Part shown: positions 47,039-58,581 of the stretch, piece by piece
How the letters are laid out: the number at the start of each line of letters is the position of its first letter
Numbering within the stretch: position 1 is the first letter of the stretch
Assembly (NCBI RefSeq): GCF_019704315.1
Contig: NZ_AP024597.1
Coordinates: forward strand, 248,001-312,000
DNA: 64,000 nucleotides
Direction: 5' to 3'
Source of the DNA: Stygiolobus caldivivus
GTDB taxonomy: Archaea > Thermoproteota > Thermoprotei_A > Sulfolobales > Sulfolobaceae
Program-made: the position numbers and the translations under genes
The notes under the pieces: generated by a model
What the model saw: the letters and a program-made list of their open reading frames with translations, nothing else
Databases searched by the model: none
Told to the model about the DNA's origin: nothing

Positions 47039-47995
47039 ATGTCCTTACAAAATGAAGAGATGGAAGTAATAATAAAAGTAAAGAGGTTCTCTCAGGATAA
47101 AGGCTCTTGGTGGCAGGAATATAAACTCAAAGTGGACAGATTTACGCAATTTACGGAAGCTTTAAGGAGGATAAAAACAGAACAAGACCCCACACTTGCC
47201 TATAGAGCGGCATGTCACATGGCAGTCTGCGGTAGTTGTGGGATGAAAATAAACGGAGAGCCTAGACTAGCTTGTAAAACACTAGTTATAGATACTGTCA
47301 AAAAATATGGGAGTAATGTAATTACATTAGAGCCTATGGACTATTTTACACCGGTCAAAGACCTAGTTGTAAATTTAGATGACTTCTATGAAAGGATGTA
47401 TAAGGTTAAACCGAGACTATACCCCAGTGAAGAAGTCCTCAAAGGAGAGGCAGAGCACAGGTTAAAACCAGAAGACCAGAGGATGCTGTGGAAATTCGCA
47501 CAATGTATATGGTGCGGGTTATGTGTATCTTCGTGTCCTAGCGTAAGGAATGACCCTGAATTTTTAGGTCCCGCAGCCCACGCTAAAGGTTTTAGGTTCT
47601 TGGCAGACCCGAGAGATACAATTACTGAAGAAAGGGAGAAGATACTCCTAGACAGTGCATGGAGGTGTACTTATTGTTATATGTGTTATAACGTTTGCCC
47701 TAGAGACGTTGAGCCTGTTACGGCAATAAAGAAGACAAGGGCATATACAAAGCTGGCTAAAGTCAAAAGTCCAGTGATCGAAACGGGTGAGAAGCACACT
47801 CAAGCTGTATTCGAATCTATATTTGAGAGCGGAAAACTTGAAGAAGCTAAAGTATACCTGAGCACTTACGGGGTTATTGGATCCCTTAGGGATATGATCT
47901 ACCTTTTGCAGAGTGGTAAGCTGAAGTATGCTCTTGTTAAAGAGAAACCTGTAGAGAATATAAGCGAAGTGAGAAAAATATTAAGAGGTGAGTAA
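47039..47995 (+). CDS. sdhB: Succinate dehydrogenase iron-sulfur subunit
   Basis: About 318 residues. The plant-type [2Fe-2S] domain has [21 protein letters not shown]; two further clusters are bound by [13 protein letters not shown] and [17 protein letters not shown]. It carries electrons from SdhA to the CCG subunit. ATG 47039 is preceded by GGTGA at the right distance; GTG 47030 is possible. It overlaps the next gene by 8 bp. Confidence 0.94.
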   Translation: MSLQNEEMEVIIKVKRFSQDKGSWWQEYKLKVDRFTQFTEALRRIKTEQDPTLAYRAACHMAVCGSCGMKINGEPRLACKTLVIDTVKKYGSNVITLEPMDYFTPVKDLVVNLDDFYERMYKVKPRLYPSEEVLKGEAEHRLKPEDQRMLWKFAQCIWCGLCVSSCPSVRNDPEFLGPAAHAKGFRFLADPRDTITEEREKILLDSAWRCTYCYMCYNVCPRDVEPVTAIKKTRAYTKLAKVKSPVIETGEKHTQAVFESIFESGKLEEAKVYLSTYGVIGSLRDMIYLLQSGKLKYALVKEKPVENISEVRKILRGE

Positions 47996-48869
47996 AATGT
48001 CCTACGCCTATTATCCAGGCTGTGCTACGCATGGCCTTTCTAAAGATGTTGACGTAGCCACTAGAAAAGTCTTCGAAACTTTAGGTCTCAAGCTAGAGGA
48101 AGTCAAGGACTGGAATTGTTGTGGAGGAGGTTTCCTAGACGAATATGACGAGATAGGGCACATAGCATTAAACTTGAGAAACTTATCTATCGTAGAGAAG
48201 ATGGGCCAGACAAAAATGGTAACACCTTGTAGTGTTTGCCTGCATAGTCATAGGTTAGCCACGTTCAAGTATAAGGAAAACAAAGACCTTAGGAAAGAAG
48301 CAGAAAAGAGGATGAAAGGTACATCAATAAACTATCAGGGCAAAGCAACTGCCGAACATATAGTATGGGTTTTGGTTAGAGATGTAGGGGTAGAAAAGAT
48401 CAAAGAAAAAGTCAAAAGACCTCTTACCGGATTGAGGGTAGCCTCATACTACGGTTGCCAGATGTTGAGGCCAGAGGAGATCATGGGGTTTGAATCTGCA
48501 TATAAGCCGCACAGTATGGAAGACTTGATAGCTGCAACCGGTGCAACGCCCGTACCCTTCGTGATGAATAAAGCGTGTTGCGGATTTCCCCTAATGGGGA
48601 GTAACCCTAAGGTCGGGATAAAACTGGCTTTTAACGTCTTAAAGAGTGCAAAAGACCAACAAGCAGATATAATGGTTCACCCGTGTAGTTTATGCCACTT
48701 ACAATTGGACTCATTACAGACTAGGATAATGTCTGAATTTAACGTTAATTGGACAATGCCGGCTATTTATATTACTCAGCTGTTGGGACTGGCTTTCGGT
48801 TTTTCGCCTGAAGAATTAGGATTAGGCAAATACGCGACTGAAGTACTAAGGACAAAGGGTGTTATCTGA
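47988..48869 (+). CDS. Succinate dehydrogenase subunit C, CCG-domain (SdhE type)
   Basis: 293 residues with two cysteine-rich CCG domains: CATHG...[11 protein letters not shown]...[10 protein letters not shown] (about 7-85) and YYGCQM...[10 protein letters not shown]...HPCSLCHLQ (about 155-245). In Sulfolobales this heterodisulfide-reductase-like protein replaces the heme b anchor of classical complex II and binds unusual Fe-S clusters. It overlaps sdhB by 8 bp and sdhF by 1 bp. Confidence 0.93.
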   Translation: MSKMSYAYYPGCATHGLSKDVDVATRKVFETLGLKLEEVKDWNCCGGGFLDEYDEIGHIALNLRNLSIVEKMGQTKMVTPCSVCLHSHRLATFKYKENKDLRKEAEKRMKGTSINYQGKATAEHIVWVLVRDVGVEKIKEKVKRPLTGLRVASYYGCQMLRPEEIMGFESAYKPHSMEDLIAATGATPVPFVMNKACCGFPLMGSNPKVGIKLAFNVLKSAKDQQADIMVHPCSLCHLQLDSLQTRIMSEFNVNWTMPAIYITQLLGLAFGFSPEELGLGKYATEVLRTKGVI

Positions 48870-49228
48870 TGAGTGAAGACGCGATATTTAACGTCTTCAC
48901 AAAATTAGGGGCAAAAGTAACAAAAGGTTGGTACCCAGTAAGCGAAAGACCCGGTAAAGAACCGTTTGCTAAAGAACTTGAATATTCGTTTGGGAATTTC
49001 TGGGGAAAAGTGCACTTAAGGAATGATGGGGATTTGTATATACACGTAATATCTAAGGACGTCTTTAACTGGAAGGATAAGGTAAAGGACCTTAAGTTAA
49101 AGGGAGAAATAGTTGATGCAGCTGGCGGACTAATGTGGATAAAAGAAGAAGATGAAAAAAGTTTAGAAGAAGATTTAAAGTATTTATCCTCGTACCTCTC
49201 TTCAGTAAAAACCTCTTCATCACATTAG
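48869..49228 (+). CDS. Succinate dehydrogenase subunit D (SdhF type)
   Basis: 119 residues, the small fourth subunit in the Sulfolobales complex. It has no clear membrane helix; amphipathic segments ([17 protein letters not shown] and a Lys-rich C-terminal half) could attach it to the membrane surface. The assignment rests on position directly after the CCG gene and on size. Confidence 0.8.
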   Translation: MSEDAIFNVFTKLGAKVTKGWYPVSERPGKEPFAKELEYSFGNFWGKVHLRNDGDLYIHVISKDVFNWKDKVKDLKLKGEIVDAAGGLMWIKEEDEKSLEEDLKYLSSYLSSVKTSSSH

Positions 49229-49250
49229 CTCAGAGTTCGGGTCGCTCAAC

Positions 49251-49260
49251 ATTTTTATAC
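49251..49260 (+). promoter_or_regulatory. TATA box for the candidate RNA
   Basis: ATTTTTATAC lies about 26 bp before GGCGACG at 49282, in the short gap between two convergent protein genes, where no mRNA promoter is needed. This supports an independent RNA gene. Confidence 0.5.
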
Positions 49261-49281
49261 TATTTTTTCGACATTATTATT

Positions 49282-49340
49282 GGCGACGCCATGCTCAGTT
49301 GACGCCGCATTAGCGGTGAATGATACTGAGGCCTCCGTCT

Positions 49341-49353
<13 letters not shown>
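49282..49353 (+). ncRNA. Candidate H/ACA-like guide RNA with a kink-turn
   Basis: A stem CTCAGT/ACTGAG (49294-49299 with 49325-49330) is followed by T·T (49300/49324), then tandem G·A and A·G (GA at 49301-49302 with GA at 49322-49323). A 3-nt bulge AAT (49319-49321) and an apical stem CGCCGC-ATTA-GCGGTG (49303-49318) complete it. That is a full kink-turn of the kind bound by L7Ae. Below it, GGCGACG (49282-49288) can pair with CGTCTTC (49336-49342, one mismatch), leaving a pocket CCATG/GCCTC, with ACA at 49351-49353. Size and parts fit an archaeal H/ACA RNA guiding pseudouridylation. The target is unknown. Confidence 0.5.
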
Positions 49354-50692
<1,339 letters not shown>

Positions 50693-50696
<4 letters not shown>

Positions 50697-51850
50697 GGAT
50701 ATATCCCCAGCTTTCTAGCTACTTTCTCTAATAATTTGTCAATCTCATTAATAACTTCTTTTGAAAACTCCTCTACTTTATCGTCTCCACTTTCTTTCCC
50801 TAGAGCTATAACCCTATCCCTTGTAGCCCTCAAACTCCTTATTAACTCGACTAATCTTGGATCCGACTCATTAGCAGCTTCTACGTATTTACTTGCCTCT
50901 TTAACGTTAGAGTAGATTTCATTAAGCTCTTTCATGTACTTTATTGGTGTCTTTAACTCCTCGGATAATAAAGCTGAAACTTTTTCAAAATCATCTATCT
51001 CTTTGGGGGCAATATACTTTAGGACTATTAGGTCTTCTTCTAACGCCTTGAGCCTACCGTTCAGGATAGAATGTGCTGAAACTATCTTTAGTACTTTTCC
51101 TTTTCTCCTGTCACTTAAATGTATACCTTTTTCCTCCAGAATTGCGTATAGCTTAAGTAACTTGCCCTTTACCGGGGATAGGTCTACTTGTGGTATTAAT
51201 GTATATAATTCATCGAGTTGCTGGACACTCATCAAAGCTTCTGAAACATTCCATTTCCCTGAGAATTCATAGTCCCATGCAGAGTTGATCAAGTCTTTCC
51301 ATAGGTCTTCACTTACTGGCCTCGCGTAATGCCTTAGTAAAAGCCTATCGTATAAGGCGTCTAGTTCAGGCTCATCAGGTACACGGTTGCTCGCTGATAT
51401 TAGTGTCCTCAATGGTACGTGGATGACGTTATACCCGTCATATATTACCCTCTCGTTTAGTAACGAGAGAAGTGCATTAAGTATGGCTGAGTTCGCATTG
51501 AAGATTTCATCTAGAAACGCGATTTCACTTTCAGGGAGTCTCTCTTTTGTTATCCTCTTATATATACCTTGCTTTAAGGCATTTATATCAAGAGCTCCAA
51601 AAAGTTCTGCTGGCTCAGTATATTTAGTCAGTAAGTACATGAAGAATTTAGCATTTAACAAGTCAGCTGCCCTCCTTGCTAAGGCAGATTTAGCTGTTCC
51701 AGGCTCTCCGATTAAGATAACATGTTCTTTTGAGAGTAGAGCCAAAGTTATTACTTTGGCTTCCTCTTCTCTACCTACGAAGGGGGCTGACAGTGCTTCA
51801 ACAAATTTTTTTGGATATTCTAATAACTGATTGACGTTATTACTACTCAC
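50693..51850 (-). CDS. MoxR-family AAA+ ATPase (RavA-like)
   Basis: 385 residues. Walker [13 protein letters not shown] (about 38-49), Walker [10 protein letters not shown], sensor 1 LISASNR and the MoxR-specific [12 protein letters not shown]. The C-terminal third is helical (coiled-coil-like, [22 protein letters not shown] onward). It forms a hexameric ring working with the VWA protein whose gene it overlaps. AT-rich promoter upstream at about 51870-51960. Confidence 0.92.
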
Positions 51851-52055
51851 AGTAGTATCCCAAGTTAATTATAGATACACAGCTTAAAAGTTGACATTAG
51901 TATGAATTTCATTTTGTGTTTTAAATATATGGTTTAATCAAACTAAATAAAAGATTATGAAAGATACGTAATTTTATCCCTAAATTAGTGATTCGCATAA
52001 ATTTTTATATCACAAAGGAAGAATTATTTTTAACAAATTTCGAGAGTCGAATCGT

Positions 52056-52496
52056 ATGGGAGAAGAAAAAGTAGGTAACCTAAAACCCGGAATGGAAAAC
52101 GTAAACCTAACTGTAAGAGTAATAGAAGCAAGCGAGCCAAGGCAGATACAGACAAAGAATGGGACTAGGACTATAAGCGAAGCTGTGGTTGGAGACGAAA
52201 CAGGAAGGATAAAACTAACTTTATGGGGAAACCTGGCTGGTTCAATTAAAGCCGGTTCTGTAGTTAAAATAGATAATGCGTGGACTACTGCTTACAAAGG
52301 ACAAGTACAACTAAACGCAGGCAGTAAATCTCAGATATCAGAATCTCAAGAGGACGGAGTGCCAGAGGCAGACCAGATCCCAGAGAACATACCATCTGCG
52401 GGAGAGTATAGGAGACCACCACAAAGAGGAGGAAGAAGGTTCGGTGGAGGAAGGAGACCGAGACCTAGAAGAGAAGAAGGAGAGGAAGAGGAATGA
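52056..52496 (+). CDS. ssb: Single-stranded DNA-binding protein
   Basis: 146 residues, one OB fold (EEKVGNLKPGMENVNLTVRV ... DETGRIKLTLWG ... VKIDNAWTTAYKGQVQLNAG) followed by a flexible tail rich in Arg/Gly and ending EEGEEEE. This is the Sulfolobus SSB layout, nearly the same length (148) as the S. solfataricus protein. It protects and organises ssDNA in replication and repair. It ends with a 4-bp overlap into the next gene. Confidence 0.95.
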   Translation: MGEEKVGNLKPGMENVNLTVRVIEASEPRQIQTKNGTRTISEAVVGDETGRIKLTLWGNLAGSIKAGSVVKIDNAWTTAYKGQVQLNAGSKSQISESQEDGVPEADQIPENIPSAGEYRRPPQRGGRRFGGGRRPRPRREEGEEEE

Positions 52497-52807
52497 GCTC
52501 TGATTTAGGACCTGAAAAAGAAGGAGTTAACTTCGATGAGGTAAAAGATTTAAAACCACAAAAAATTGGTGAATTTGTAGATAAAAGTGAAGACGAAGAA
52601 GGATATATAATAAAGGTGGCAGAGGATAAGGTTTACGAGTTGGCTCCCATAGCTTATTATGTATGGGAGATGTGTGATGGGAATAGGACAGTTACTCAAA
52701 TAGTAAATCAGATAAGCCAAGAGGCTAACTTATCCCCTGATCAAGTTAGAGAACCGGTAGTAATGGTCTTAAACGAATTGAAAAAAGCATCCCTCATAAG
52801 CATGTAA
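52493..52807 (+). CDS. PqqD-family protein
   Basis: 104 residues. The C-terminal part (VYELAPIAYYVWEMCDGNRTVTQIVNQI, then NELKKASLI) is the PqqD fold, a small peptide-chaperone domain that normally presents a peptide to a radical-SAM enzyme. No such enzyme or pqq gene is near. Here it is coupled to ssb (4-bp overlap), so its role in Sulfolobales is open. Confidence 0.75.
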   Translation: MSSDLGPEKEGVNFDEVKDLKPQKIGEFVDKSEDEEGYIIKVAEDKVYELAPIAYYVWEMCDGNRTVTQIVNQISQEANLSPDQVREPVVMVLNELKKASLISM

Positions 52808-52845
52808 AATAAAGATATAAACAGTTTTTCATATTTATTTTTTAT

Positions 52846-54480
52846 ATGCGTGCTATATTAAAAGAGGAAAACCTTTTAACTCCAGAGGAAGCTTTACAAA
52901 AACTTATTTATTCTCTATCCCCTTCAACTCCAGAAATAGAAGAAGTAGACATTATAAATTCTTTAGGTAGGATATCTGCGTCAGATGTACACTCACCACT
53001 AGACCTCCCGCCTTTTTCCAGATCTACAGTTGACGGCTATGCAGTAATAGCTGATGACACGCCTGGAGAATTGAAAGTTATTGGAAAGATCAGTATAGGA
53101 GAAGGGAAAGACCTGAAGGTCGAAAGAGGAGAAGCGGTCGAAGTGGACACCGGGGCGACCATACCTAGAGGAGCAACGGCTGTAGTGAAAGTAGAAGAAA
53201 CGATAAGAGAAGGAGATACGGTAAAAATAACTAAAAAACTAAAGTTCGGTGAAAATATAGGTTGGGTGGGTAGTGATATACCTAAAGGCACGTTGGTCTT
53301 AAGGAAAGGAGAAAGAATAACACCAGAAAAAATAGCTCTTTTAGCTTCTGTCGGAATAAATAAAGTGAAAGTATACCGCAAAATAAAAATCTATATCATA
53401 ACCACAGGAAACGAATTAGTTAAACCTGGAGAAAGCCTTTCGCCGGGCAAAATTTACGAGTCTAATTCTTATTATTTAGCCTCAAGGTTAAGGTTAAAGG
53501 GATACGAGGTCGTAGGAACCTCTCTGGTTTCAGATGACAAGGAAAAAATAAGGGAAGAACTATATAAGGGAATTTCAAGTGCTGACGTTGTAATACTAAC
53601 GGGTGGGACAAGCGCGGGTGAAAAAGACTTTGTACACGAGGTCATCAGGGAAGAAGGTAAGATCATAGTCCACGGTATAAAGTTCAAACCCGGTAAACCT
53701 ACAATCCTAGCAGAAGTCAAAGGTAAACCGGTATTCGGTCTGCCCGGTAATATGGTGTCTACAATAATGATAAGCGAACAGATTGTGGAGAAATATTTGT
53801 CCCTTAAAAATGGTGGTGAAATCGATGATTATATTACGGTCAAGGCAAAAGCTATTAACAAGATTTCAGCTGACAAGAAGAGGTTTACATACATTCCCGT
53901 TTTCCTCTTTAAACGAGAAGATGAATTCTATTGCCTTGCGGTACCTTTCGATAGTTACATGATCGGGACGTTTTCATTAGCAGACGGGTATATAGGGTTA
54001 AACCCGGGAGAGGAAGTAAATGAAGGCGAAAGCGTCAGAGTGTACGTAAGAAAACTTGATACTAGCCCAGTTTACATCGGGGAAGAAGAACCTACAATAA
54101 TGTCTAAACTACCTCAACCATTTAGAATGTTGCCTCTAGGCTCCCTAGCGGCTATAAAAGCCTTAAAATACGGGATAGGCGATATCCTTGTAGTCAGCGA
54201 CATTTATCCAGAAGACGTAAAAGAAAAAGAGGATTTAGTCTTAGAGAGGGACGTGATGGAAGTGGGTGATGGTGACGAGATCGGTTATTGGGAATGGGTC
54301 GGGATCTCAAAGATAGTCCAAAACCCGGTAGTTAAGTTGAGGTATCCTTCTTCAGCACTCAATTTCATAGGTAAAGCTAAGATCTTCGTGCCCTCCACTA
54401 TCCTAAACCAAGGTAAGGCTATAAGGAGAGAGAGACTAAAGGTCTTCATAAGAAATTCTAAATTCAAAAACCATTTATAA
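52846..54480 (+). CDS. moeA: Molybdopterin molybdotransferase with C-terminal extension
   Basis: 544 residues. MoeA motifs: LDLPPFSRSTVDGYAV (about 46-61), GATIPRGATAVVKVE, IYIITTGNELV, TSAGEKDFVHEVI and KFKPGKPTILAEVKGKPVFGLPGN. It inserts molybdenum (or tungsten) into molybdopterin. Standard MoeA is about 400 residues; the last 140 or so are extra, with SLAAIKALKYGIGDILVVSDI faintly like the PBP domain fused to some archaeal MoeA proteins but shorter. An AT-rich promoter precedes it. Confidence 0.9.
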   Translation: MRAILKEENLLTPEEALQKLIYSLSPSTPEIEEVDIINSLGRISASDVHSPLDLPPFSRSTVDGYAVIADDTPGELKVIGKISIGEGKDLKVERGEAVEVDTGATIPRGATAVVKVEETIREGDTVKITKKLKFGENIGWVGSDIPKGTLVLRKGERITPEKIALLASVGINKVKVYRKIKIYIITTGNELVKPGESLSPGKIYESNSYYLASRLRLKGYEVVGTSLVSDDKEKIREELYKGISSADVVILTGGTSAGEKDFVHEVIREEGKIIVHGIKFKPGKPTILAEVKGKPVFGLPGNMVSTIMISEQIVEKYLSLKNGGEIDDYITVKAKAINKISADKKRFTYIPVFLFKREDEFYCLAVPFDSYMIGTFSLADGYIGLNPGEEVNEGESVRVYVRKLDTSPVYIGEEEPTIMSKLPQPFRMLPLGSLAAIKALKYGIGDILVVSDIYPEDVKEKEDLVLERDVMEVGDGDEIGYWEWVGISKIVQNPVVKLRYPSSALNFIGKAKIFVPSTILNQGKAIRRERLKVFIRNSKFKNHL

Positions 54481-54517
54481 CATAATACTTTTTAGCGATC
54501 CGAGAACATTACGCCTA

Positions 54518-55450
54518 ATGTCCGAAAAAATTATTGCAAAAGCTTTCTCGTCTTCAGCAAATTTAGGTGCAGGGTTTGATATCCTAGCAATGGCTCATGA
54601 CGCTTTTTATGATTCAGTGGAGATCACTTCACAACCGTCTTCATCGCTCCAAGTTTATGTTGAGGGAGAAGGAGTACCGAATATCCCTGAGCAGAACTCT
54701 GCGAGTTTTGCCCTGATTAAGCTGCTGGAGGAGTTTAACATAAAGGCTAAGCTTAAAGTAAAAGTAAATAAAGGGATTCCACCTGGTCTCGGTATGGGGA
54801 GTAGCGGAGCTTCGTCTTCAGCCGCGGTAGTAGCTGCTAACGAACTGTTTAAATTAGAGCTATCTAACGACGATTTAGTAAAATTTTCAATGTTAGGCGA
54901 GATAGCTGCCTCAGGTTCTCCTCACCCAGATAATGTGGCTGCGAGCGTAGTCGGAGGAGTGGTAGCTGTAGTCTCAAGTGAACCGGTAAGGGTTGTCCAG
55001 ATCCCAGTTAACCTCCCCTTTAGTCTTATCCTATTTATCCCTAAGGTTAACATAGAAGCCAAAACGAAAAAGGCAAGAGAGATGGTCCCGAAACACGTAG
55101 AACTTCAAAAATTAGTTAAAAATTCCAGGTACTTGTCATCACTACTGATAGGACTTATAAAAGGTGATAGAGAGTTAGTAAGAACGGGGTTAAATGACGA
55201 TATAGTGGAGAAGGCTAGGGAACCTCTCTTCCCGTATTATAGCAAATTAAAAGAAGTCGCGCTGAATCACAATGCCATAGGGGCTTGCGTGAGCGGTGCG
55301 GGGCCTACCATAGCTGTCTTCGTGGACGAGAAATCAGATAAAGCCCAAATTATTAAAGATGGACTTAAAATTTGCGAGTCTTACGGTTATGAGTGTAGTG
55401 TTAAGGAAGCAAAGATAGCAAGGGGTGCTTGGATTGAGGGACGGAACTAA
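54518..55450 (+). CDS. thrB: Homoserine kinase
   Basis: 310 residues, GHMP kinase. The phosphate loop is PPGLGMGSSGASSSAAVVAAN (about 87-106), motif 1 is FSSSANLGAGFDILA and motif 3 is GACVSGAGPTIAVF. It phosphorylates homoserine on the way to threonine. The trans-sulfuration gene overlaps it by 26 bp, linking threonine and sulfur amino-acid metabolism. Confidence 0.93.
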   Translation: MSEKIIAKAFSSSANLGAGFDILAMAHDAFYDSVEITSQPSSSLQVYVEGEGVPNIPEQNSASFALIKLLEEFNIKAKLKVKVNKGIPPGLGMGSSGASSSAAVVAANELFKLELSNDDLVKFSMLGEIAASGSPHPDNVAASVVGGVVAVVSSEPVRVVQIPVNLPFSLILFIPKVNIEAKTKKAREMVPKHVELQKLVKNSRYLSSLLIGLIKGDRELVRTGLNDDIVEKAREPLFPYYSKLKEVALNHNAIGACVSGAGPTIAVFVDEKSDKAQIIKDGLKICESYGYECSVKEAKIARGAWIEGRN

Positions 55451-56555
55451 GGTAACAAAAGAAGGAATAGACCAAGAGACAGGAGCTATAACTACGCCCA
55501 TTTATCAGACCTCATCGTATGCTTATCCGATCGGAGAAAAGTACAGATACAGTAGAGAGGTAAACCCTACTGTTTTAAAACTAGGTGAAATGATAGCAGA
55601 TTTAGAAGAAGCTGAGATGGGAGTAGCGTTCTCTTCAGGAATGGGAGCGATCTCATCAACACTCTTAACGCTCGTAAAACCTGGGAGTAAAGTATTAATT
55701 CACAGAGATATGTTCGGTAGGACGTATAGGTTTTTTAATGACTTTTTGAAAGGCTGGGGAGTAGAAGTACACGTTGCAAACCCCGGGCATATAATAGAGA
55801 TGGCAAAGGGCGAAAAATACGATATGGTCTTCGTTGAGAGTATCTCGAACCCTATACTACGCGTAGTAGATCTCGTATCGCTGTCGAAAGTATGCAAGGA
55901 AAACGGGAGTACACTAATTGTAGACTCGACTTTCGCCACTCCTATAAACCAAAAGCCCGTAGTTCAAGGTGCAGATATAGTCCTTCATAGCGCGTCAAAG
56001 TTCATCGCAGGCCATAACGACGTAATAGCGGGCCTCGCGGCCGGTGGAAAAGATAAAATGACCAAGATAGACCTGATGAGGCGGACACTGGGCACATCCT
56101 TAGACCCACATGCTGCGTACCTCGTAATAAGGGGGATGAAGACGCTGAAGATCAGAATGGACGTCATTAACTCAAATTCGTCAAAGATAGCGGAGTTCCT
56201 AGCCGAACACCCTAAAGTAAGGGCAGTATATTATCCCGGGCTAAAGACACATCCGGATTACGAGATCGCAAGAAAAGTATTAAAGGGTTATGGGGGAGTA
56301 GTAAGTTTCGACATTAAGGGAACAATGGAAGATAGTATAAAGTTGATGACCAAGTTCAATGTAATTTTAGCTGCTCAAACACTAGGCGGTGTAAATTCAA
56401 CAATATCTCATCCAGCTACGATGTCACACAGGACCTTATCACCAGAAGAAAGGAAAATAGTAGGCATTACAGACACGATGCTGAGGTTATCAGTTGGGAT
56501 AGAGGATGTCGACGACTTGATAGAGGACCTTGACAAGGCTCTCTCTTCTATATAA
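55425..56555 (+). CDS. Trans-sulfuration PLP enzyme (cystathionine gamma-synthase/lyase family)
   Basis: 376 residues, Cys/Met metabolism fold type I. The PLP-binding lysine lies in LHSASKFIAGHND; SSGMGAISSTLLTL and IVDSTFATPINQKP are family stretches, and LGGVNSTISHPATMSHRTLSPEER near the end is conserved in gamma-synthases and lyases. It could make cystathionine from O-phosphohomoserine (fitting thrB next door) or break it. The start is GTG 55425 or TTG 55434. Confidence 0.9.
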   Translation: MLGLRDGTKVTKEGIDQETGAITTPIYQTSSYAYPIGEKYRYSREVNPTVLKLGEMIADLEEAEMGVAFSSGMGAISSTLLTLVKPGSKVLIHRDMFGRTYRFFNDFLKGWGVEVHVANPGHIIEMAKGEKYDMVFVESISNPILRVVDLVSLSKVCKENGSTLIVDSTFATPINQKPVVQGADIVLHSASKFIAGHNDVIAGLAAGGKDKMTKIDLMRRTLGTSLDPHAAYLVIRGMKTLKIRMDVINSNSSKIAEFLAEHPKVRAVYYPGLKTHPDYEIARKVLKGYGGVVSFDIKGTMEDSIKLMTKFNVILAAQTLGGVNSTISHPATMSHRTLSPEERKIVGITDTMLRLSVGIEDVDDLIEDLDKALSSI

Positions 56556-56862
56556 GGGCTTTAATCTCGTTTTTCAATTCTTCCATTAACATCCCCTTAA
56601 TCTCCTCTTTATGTAACCTAGTCAGATGGAGATACAAGCCCTTTTTAGTAAAAGGGCCTTTGCCACAAAGTTTACAATAGAGTAAAGACTCCTTTTGTTC
56701 TACTAACCAAAAAGCTACTTTTTGAGACGCATTCTTAGCTATATTCTTTGATGATAATCCAACTAGTCTCTCTATTTCTTCGTCCTTAACGTTGATCTTA
56801 CTCGCAAGCCTTGCTGTTATTTCTATTAGCTTTTCAGCAGTTATTGATAGTCCGCTATCCAT
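56548..56862 (-). CDS. Small protein with a single C2H2-type zinc finger
   Basis: 104 residues. Near the C-terminus is LLYCKLCGKGPFTKKGLYLHLTRLHKEE. The pattern CxxC-x12-HxxxxH matches a C2H2 finger, uncommon in archaea but known in Sulfolobales small proteins. The N-terminal part is helical. Overlaps the next gene upstream by 22 bp. It could bind DNA, RNA or protein. Confidence 0.7.
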   Translation of the reverse strand: MDSGLSITAEKLIEITARLASKINVKDEEIERLVGLSSKNIAKNASQKVAFWLVEQKESLLYCKLCGKGPFTKKGLYLHLTRLHKEEIKGMLMEELKNEIKALI

Positions 56863-57380
56863 TTAGGATCCCACACACTGGCTATAGCAATTGCAATTGC
56901 GAACGCAGATATTAATCTACTTTGCTGTGTAATTATGTCTCCTTCCAGAAACTTATTTAACACACTCAGGTCTACCCCTAATATTCGTAGTATTTTCTCT
57001 ATCCTGACTTCTACTTCTTTATAGTTTGGGGGGAGATTCCCGTTATTTACTTCCCTTTTTGCCTCAATTACCATCTCTAACGTCTCGCCTAGGTCGTCCT
57101 CGGTTACATCGGGGAATATCTTGGTCAATTTTCTGTTTATCTTACTCCCTATTACTTCAGCCATTCCAGGGGAGTAATTGATGGGGACTAAACTAGCAAT
57201 CCACGCGTCTACATACCTTCTAACTGTTTCCTTGATGTCATCAGTTTCTCCTTCTATTTCCTCTACAATTGATGCTGCTGCTAAAATGTGAGATAGGGCT
57301 TCCCCTATTCTCAGGTCTTCATCAAATGTCTGAGTATAGTCATTTATATAAGAGCTTGAATTATCAATTACGTCGCTCAT
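56841..57380 (-). CDS. Hypothetical helical protein, partner of the zinc-finger gene
   Basis: 179 residues, almost all helical, soluble, with acidic N-terminus and a C-terminal hydrophobic helix (RLISAFAIAIAIASVWDP). Not recognised. Co-operonic with the zinc-finger gene (22-bp overlap), so the two proteins may act together. Confidence 0.6.
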   Translation of the reverse strand: MSDVIDNSSSYINDYTQTFDEDLRIGEALSHILAAASIVEEIEGETDDIKETVRRYVDAWIASLVPINYSPGMAEVIGSKINRKLTKIFPDVTEDDLGETLEMVIEAKREVNNGNLPPNYKEVEVRIEKILRILGVDLSVLNKFLEGDIITQQSRLISAFAIAIAIASVWDPKWIADYQ

Positions 57381-57522
57381 TTATGAACACTGAGTATTCT
57401 CTTTACAGTGATATTGTTTAAAGTAACAGAACAGATAATACACCTTAAGTCCACCTATTACTTGGGTGTATTCTTATTGTTTAACCTAAAGTATAAAATG
57501 ACATAACGGTTAAAAGGGTTTT

Positions 57523-58515
57523 ATGAAAGCGTTTGTATTCGGGTTAGGCGGGGGAGGAGATGTAGTCTCAGCTTACGTAGCAGCACTATACTTAGAGTCC
57601 AAGGGATATGAGACAATTTTGGGAGCAGTAACTTGGGAGAGGTATGTAGAAGACCCAGTACCAGGACCTATCTGCGACTTCGAAAACCATGTTAGAGTTA
57701 ACGATATCATAACAGAACTAAACTCCAGGTCTTACTCCATAAGGCTGGGTAAAGTGGTTATCCCTCAGATAGTGAGGTTGATGAAGAGCACCGGGATCCC
57801 CAAAGGGTACTCTATCTGTATAAAGAAAGGACTAAAAGACTTGGTAAAGGGTATTGAGGACTTTTCAGAGAGGAATAACGTTAATTTGGTGGTCGGGGTC
57901 GACGCAGGGGGCGATATCCTAGCAAAAGGGTGCGAAAAAACGTTGGGCAGCCCTCTGATAGACTTTATTATGTTAAATGTGCTGGGGAATTTGAGGATTA
58001 AATCCCTTTTAGCTACAATAGGAGCAGGGAGTGACGGTGAGTTGGAACATGATTATATTCTACAAAGGATCTCAGAAATAGCTAGGCTTGGCGGACTAAA
58101 GGACAGTAAAGGTATTGACGAAAGTATTGCTGAAAAACTAGAGATAGTCCTAAATGACGTAAGGACAGAGGCTTCGAGAATACCGTATGAAGCTTTTCAT
58201 GGCTTATACGGTCGTGTAAAAATAAGGGGTGGAACGAGAGAGGTCTACGTAACACCGGTGTCCTCCATTATGTTCTTTTTGGATCCAAAGGTAGTAATTT
58301 CAACATCTCCATTAGCCCAAGTATTGAAAGACTTTTCTTCATTGGACGATGCAAATAGGAGGTTGAATGAAGTAGGAATATTTACCGAATATGATCTAGA
58401 AAAGGAACTATTTGCCCGATACGGCACGAAAAGTAGCGAGGTCGAAGGCGAAGACGTATTAAGGATTAGGGAAGAAGGGAAAAAAAGGTTAGGCGACTGT
58501 AAATTAGTTTATTAA
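57523..58515 (+). CDS. DUF1152 family protein
   Basis: 330 residues. The N-terminus KAFVFGLGGGGDVVSAYVAALYLESKGYETIL, with glycine-rich turn, and the later VVGVDAGGDILAKGCEKTLGSPLIDFI are hallmarks of DUF1152. A nucleotide-binding Rossmann-like enzyme is likely, but the reaction is unknown. Confidence 0.85.
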   Translation: MKAFVFGLGGGGDVVSAYVAALYLESKGYETILGAVTWERYVEDPVPGPICDFENHVRVNDIITELNSRSYSIRLGKVVIPQIVRLMKSTGIPKGYSICIKKGLKDLVKGIEDFSERNNVNLVVGVDAGGDILAKGCEKTLGSPLIDFIMLNVLGNLRIKSLLATIGAGSDGELEHDYILQRISEIARLGGLKDSKGIDESIAEKLEIVLNDVRTEASRIPYEAFHGLYGRVKIRGGTREVYVTPVSSIMFFLDPKVVISTSPLAQVLKDFSSLDDANRRLNEVGIFTEYDLEKELFARYGTKSSEVEGEDVLRIREEGKKRLGDCKLVY

Positions 58516-58581
58516 AGACATAGAAAATATACCGAGTTAGTTCATAGAAGTCTTTTATTCAAAGCAATTTAATAATATAGT

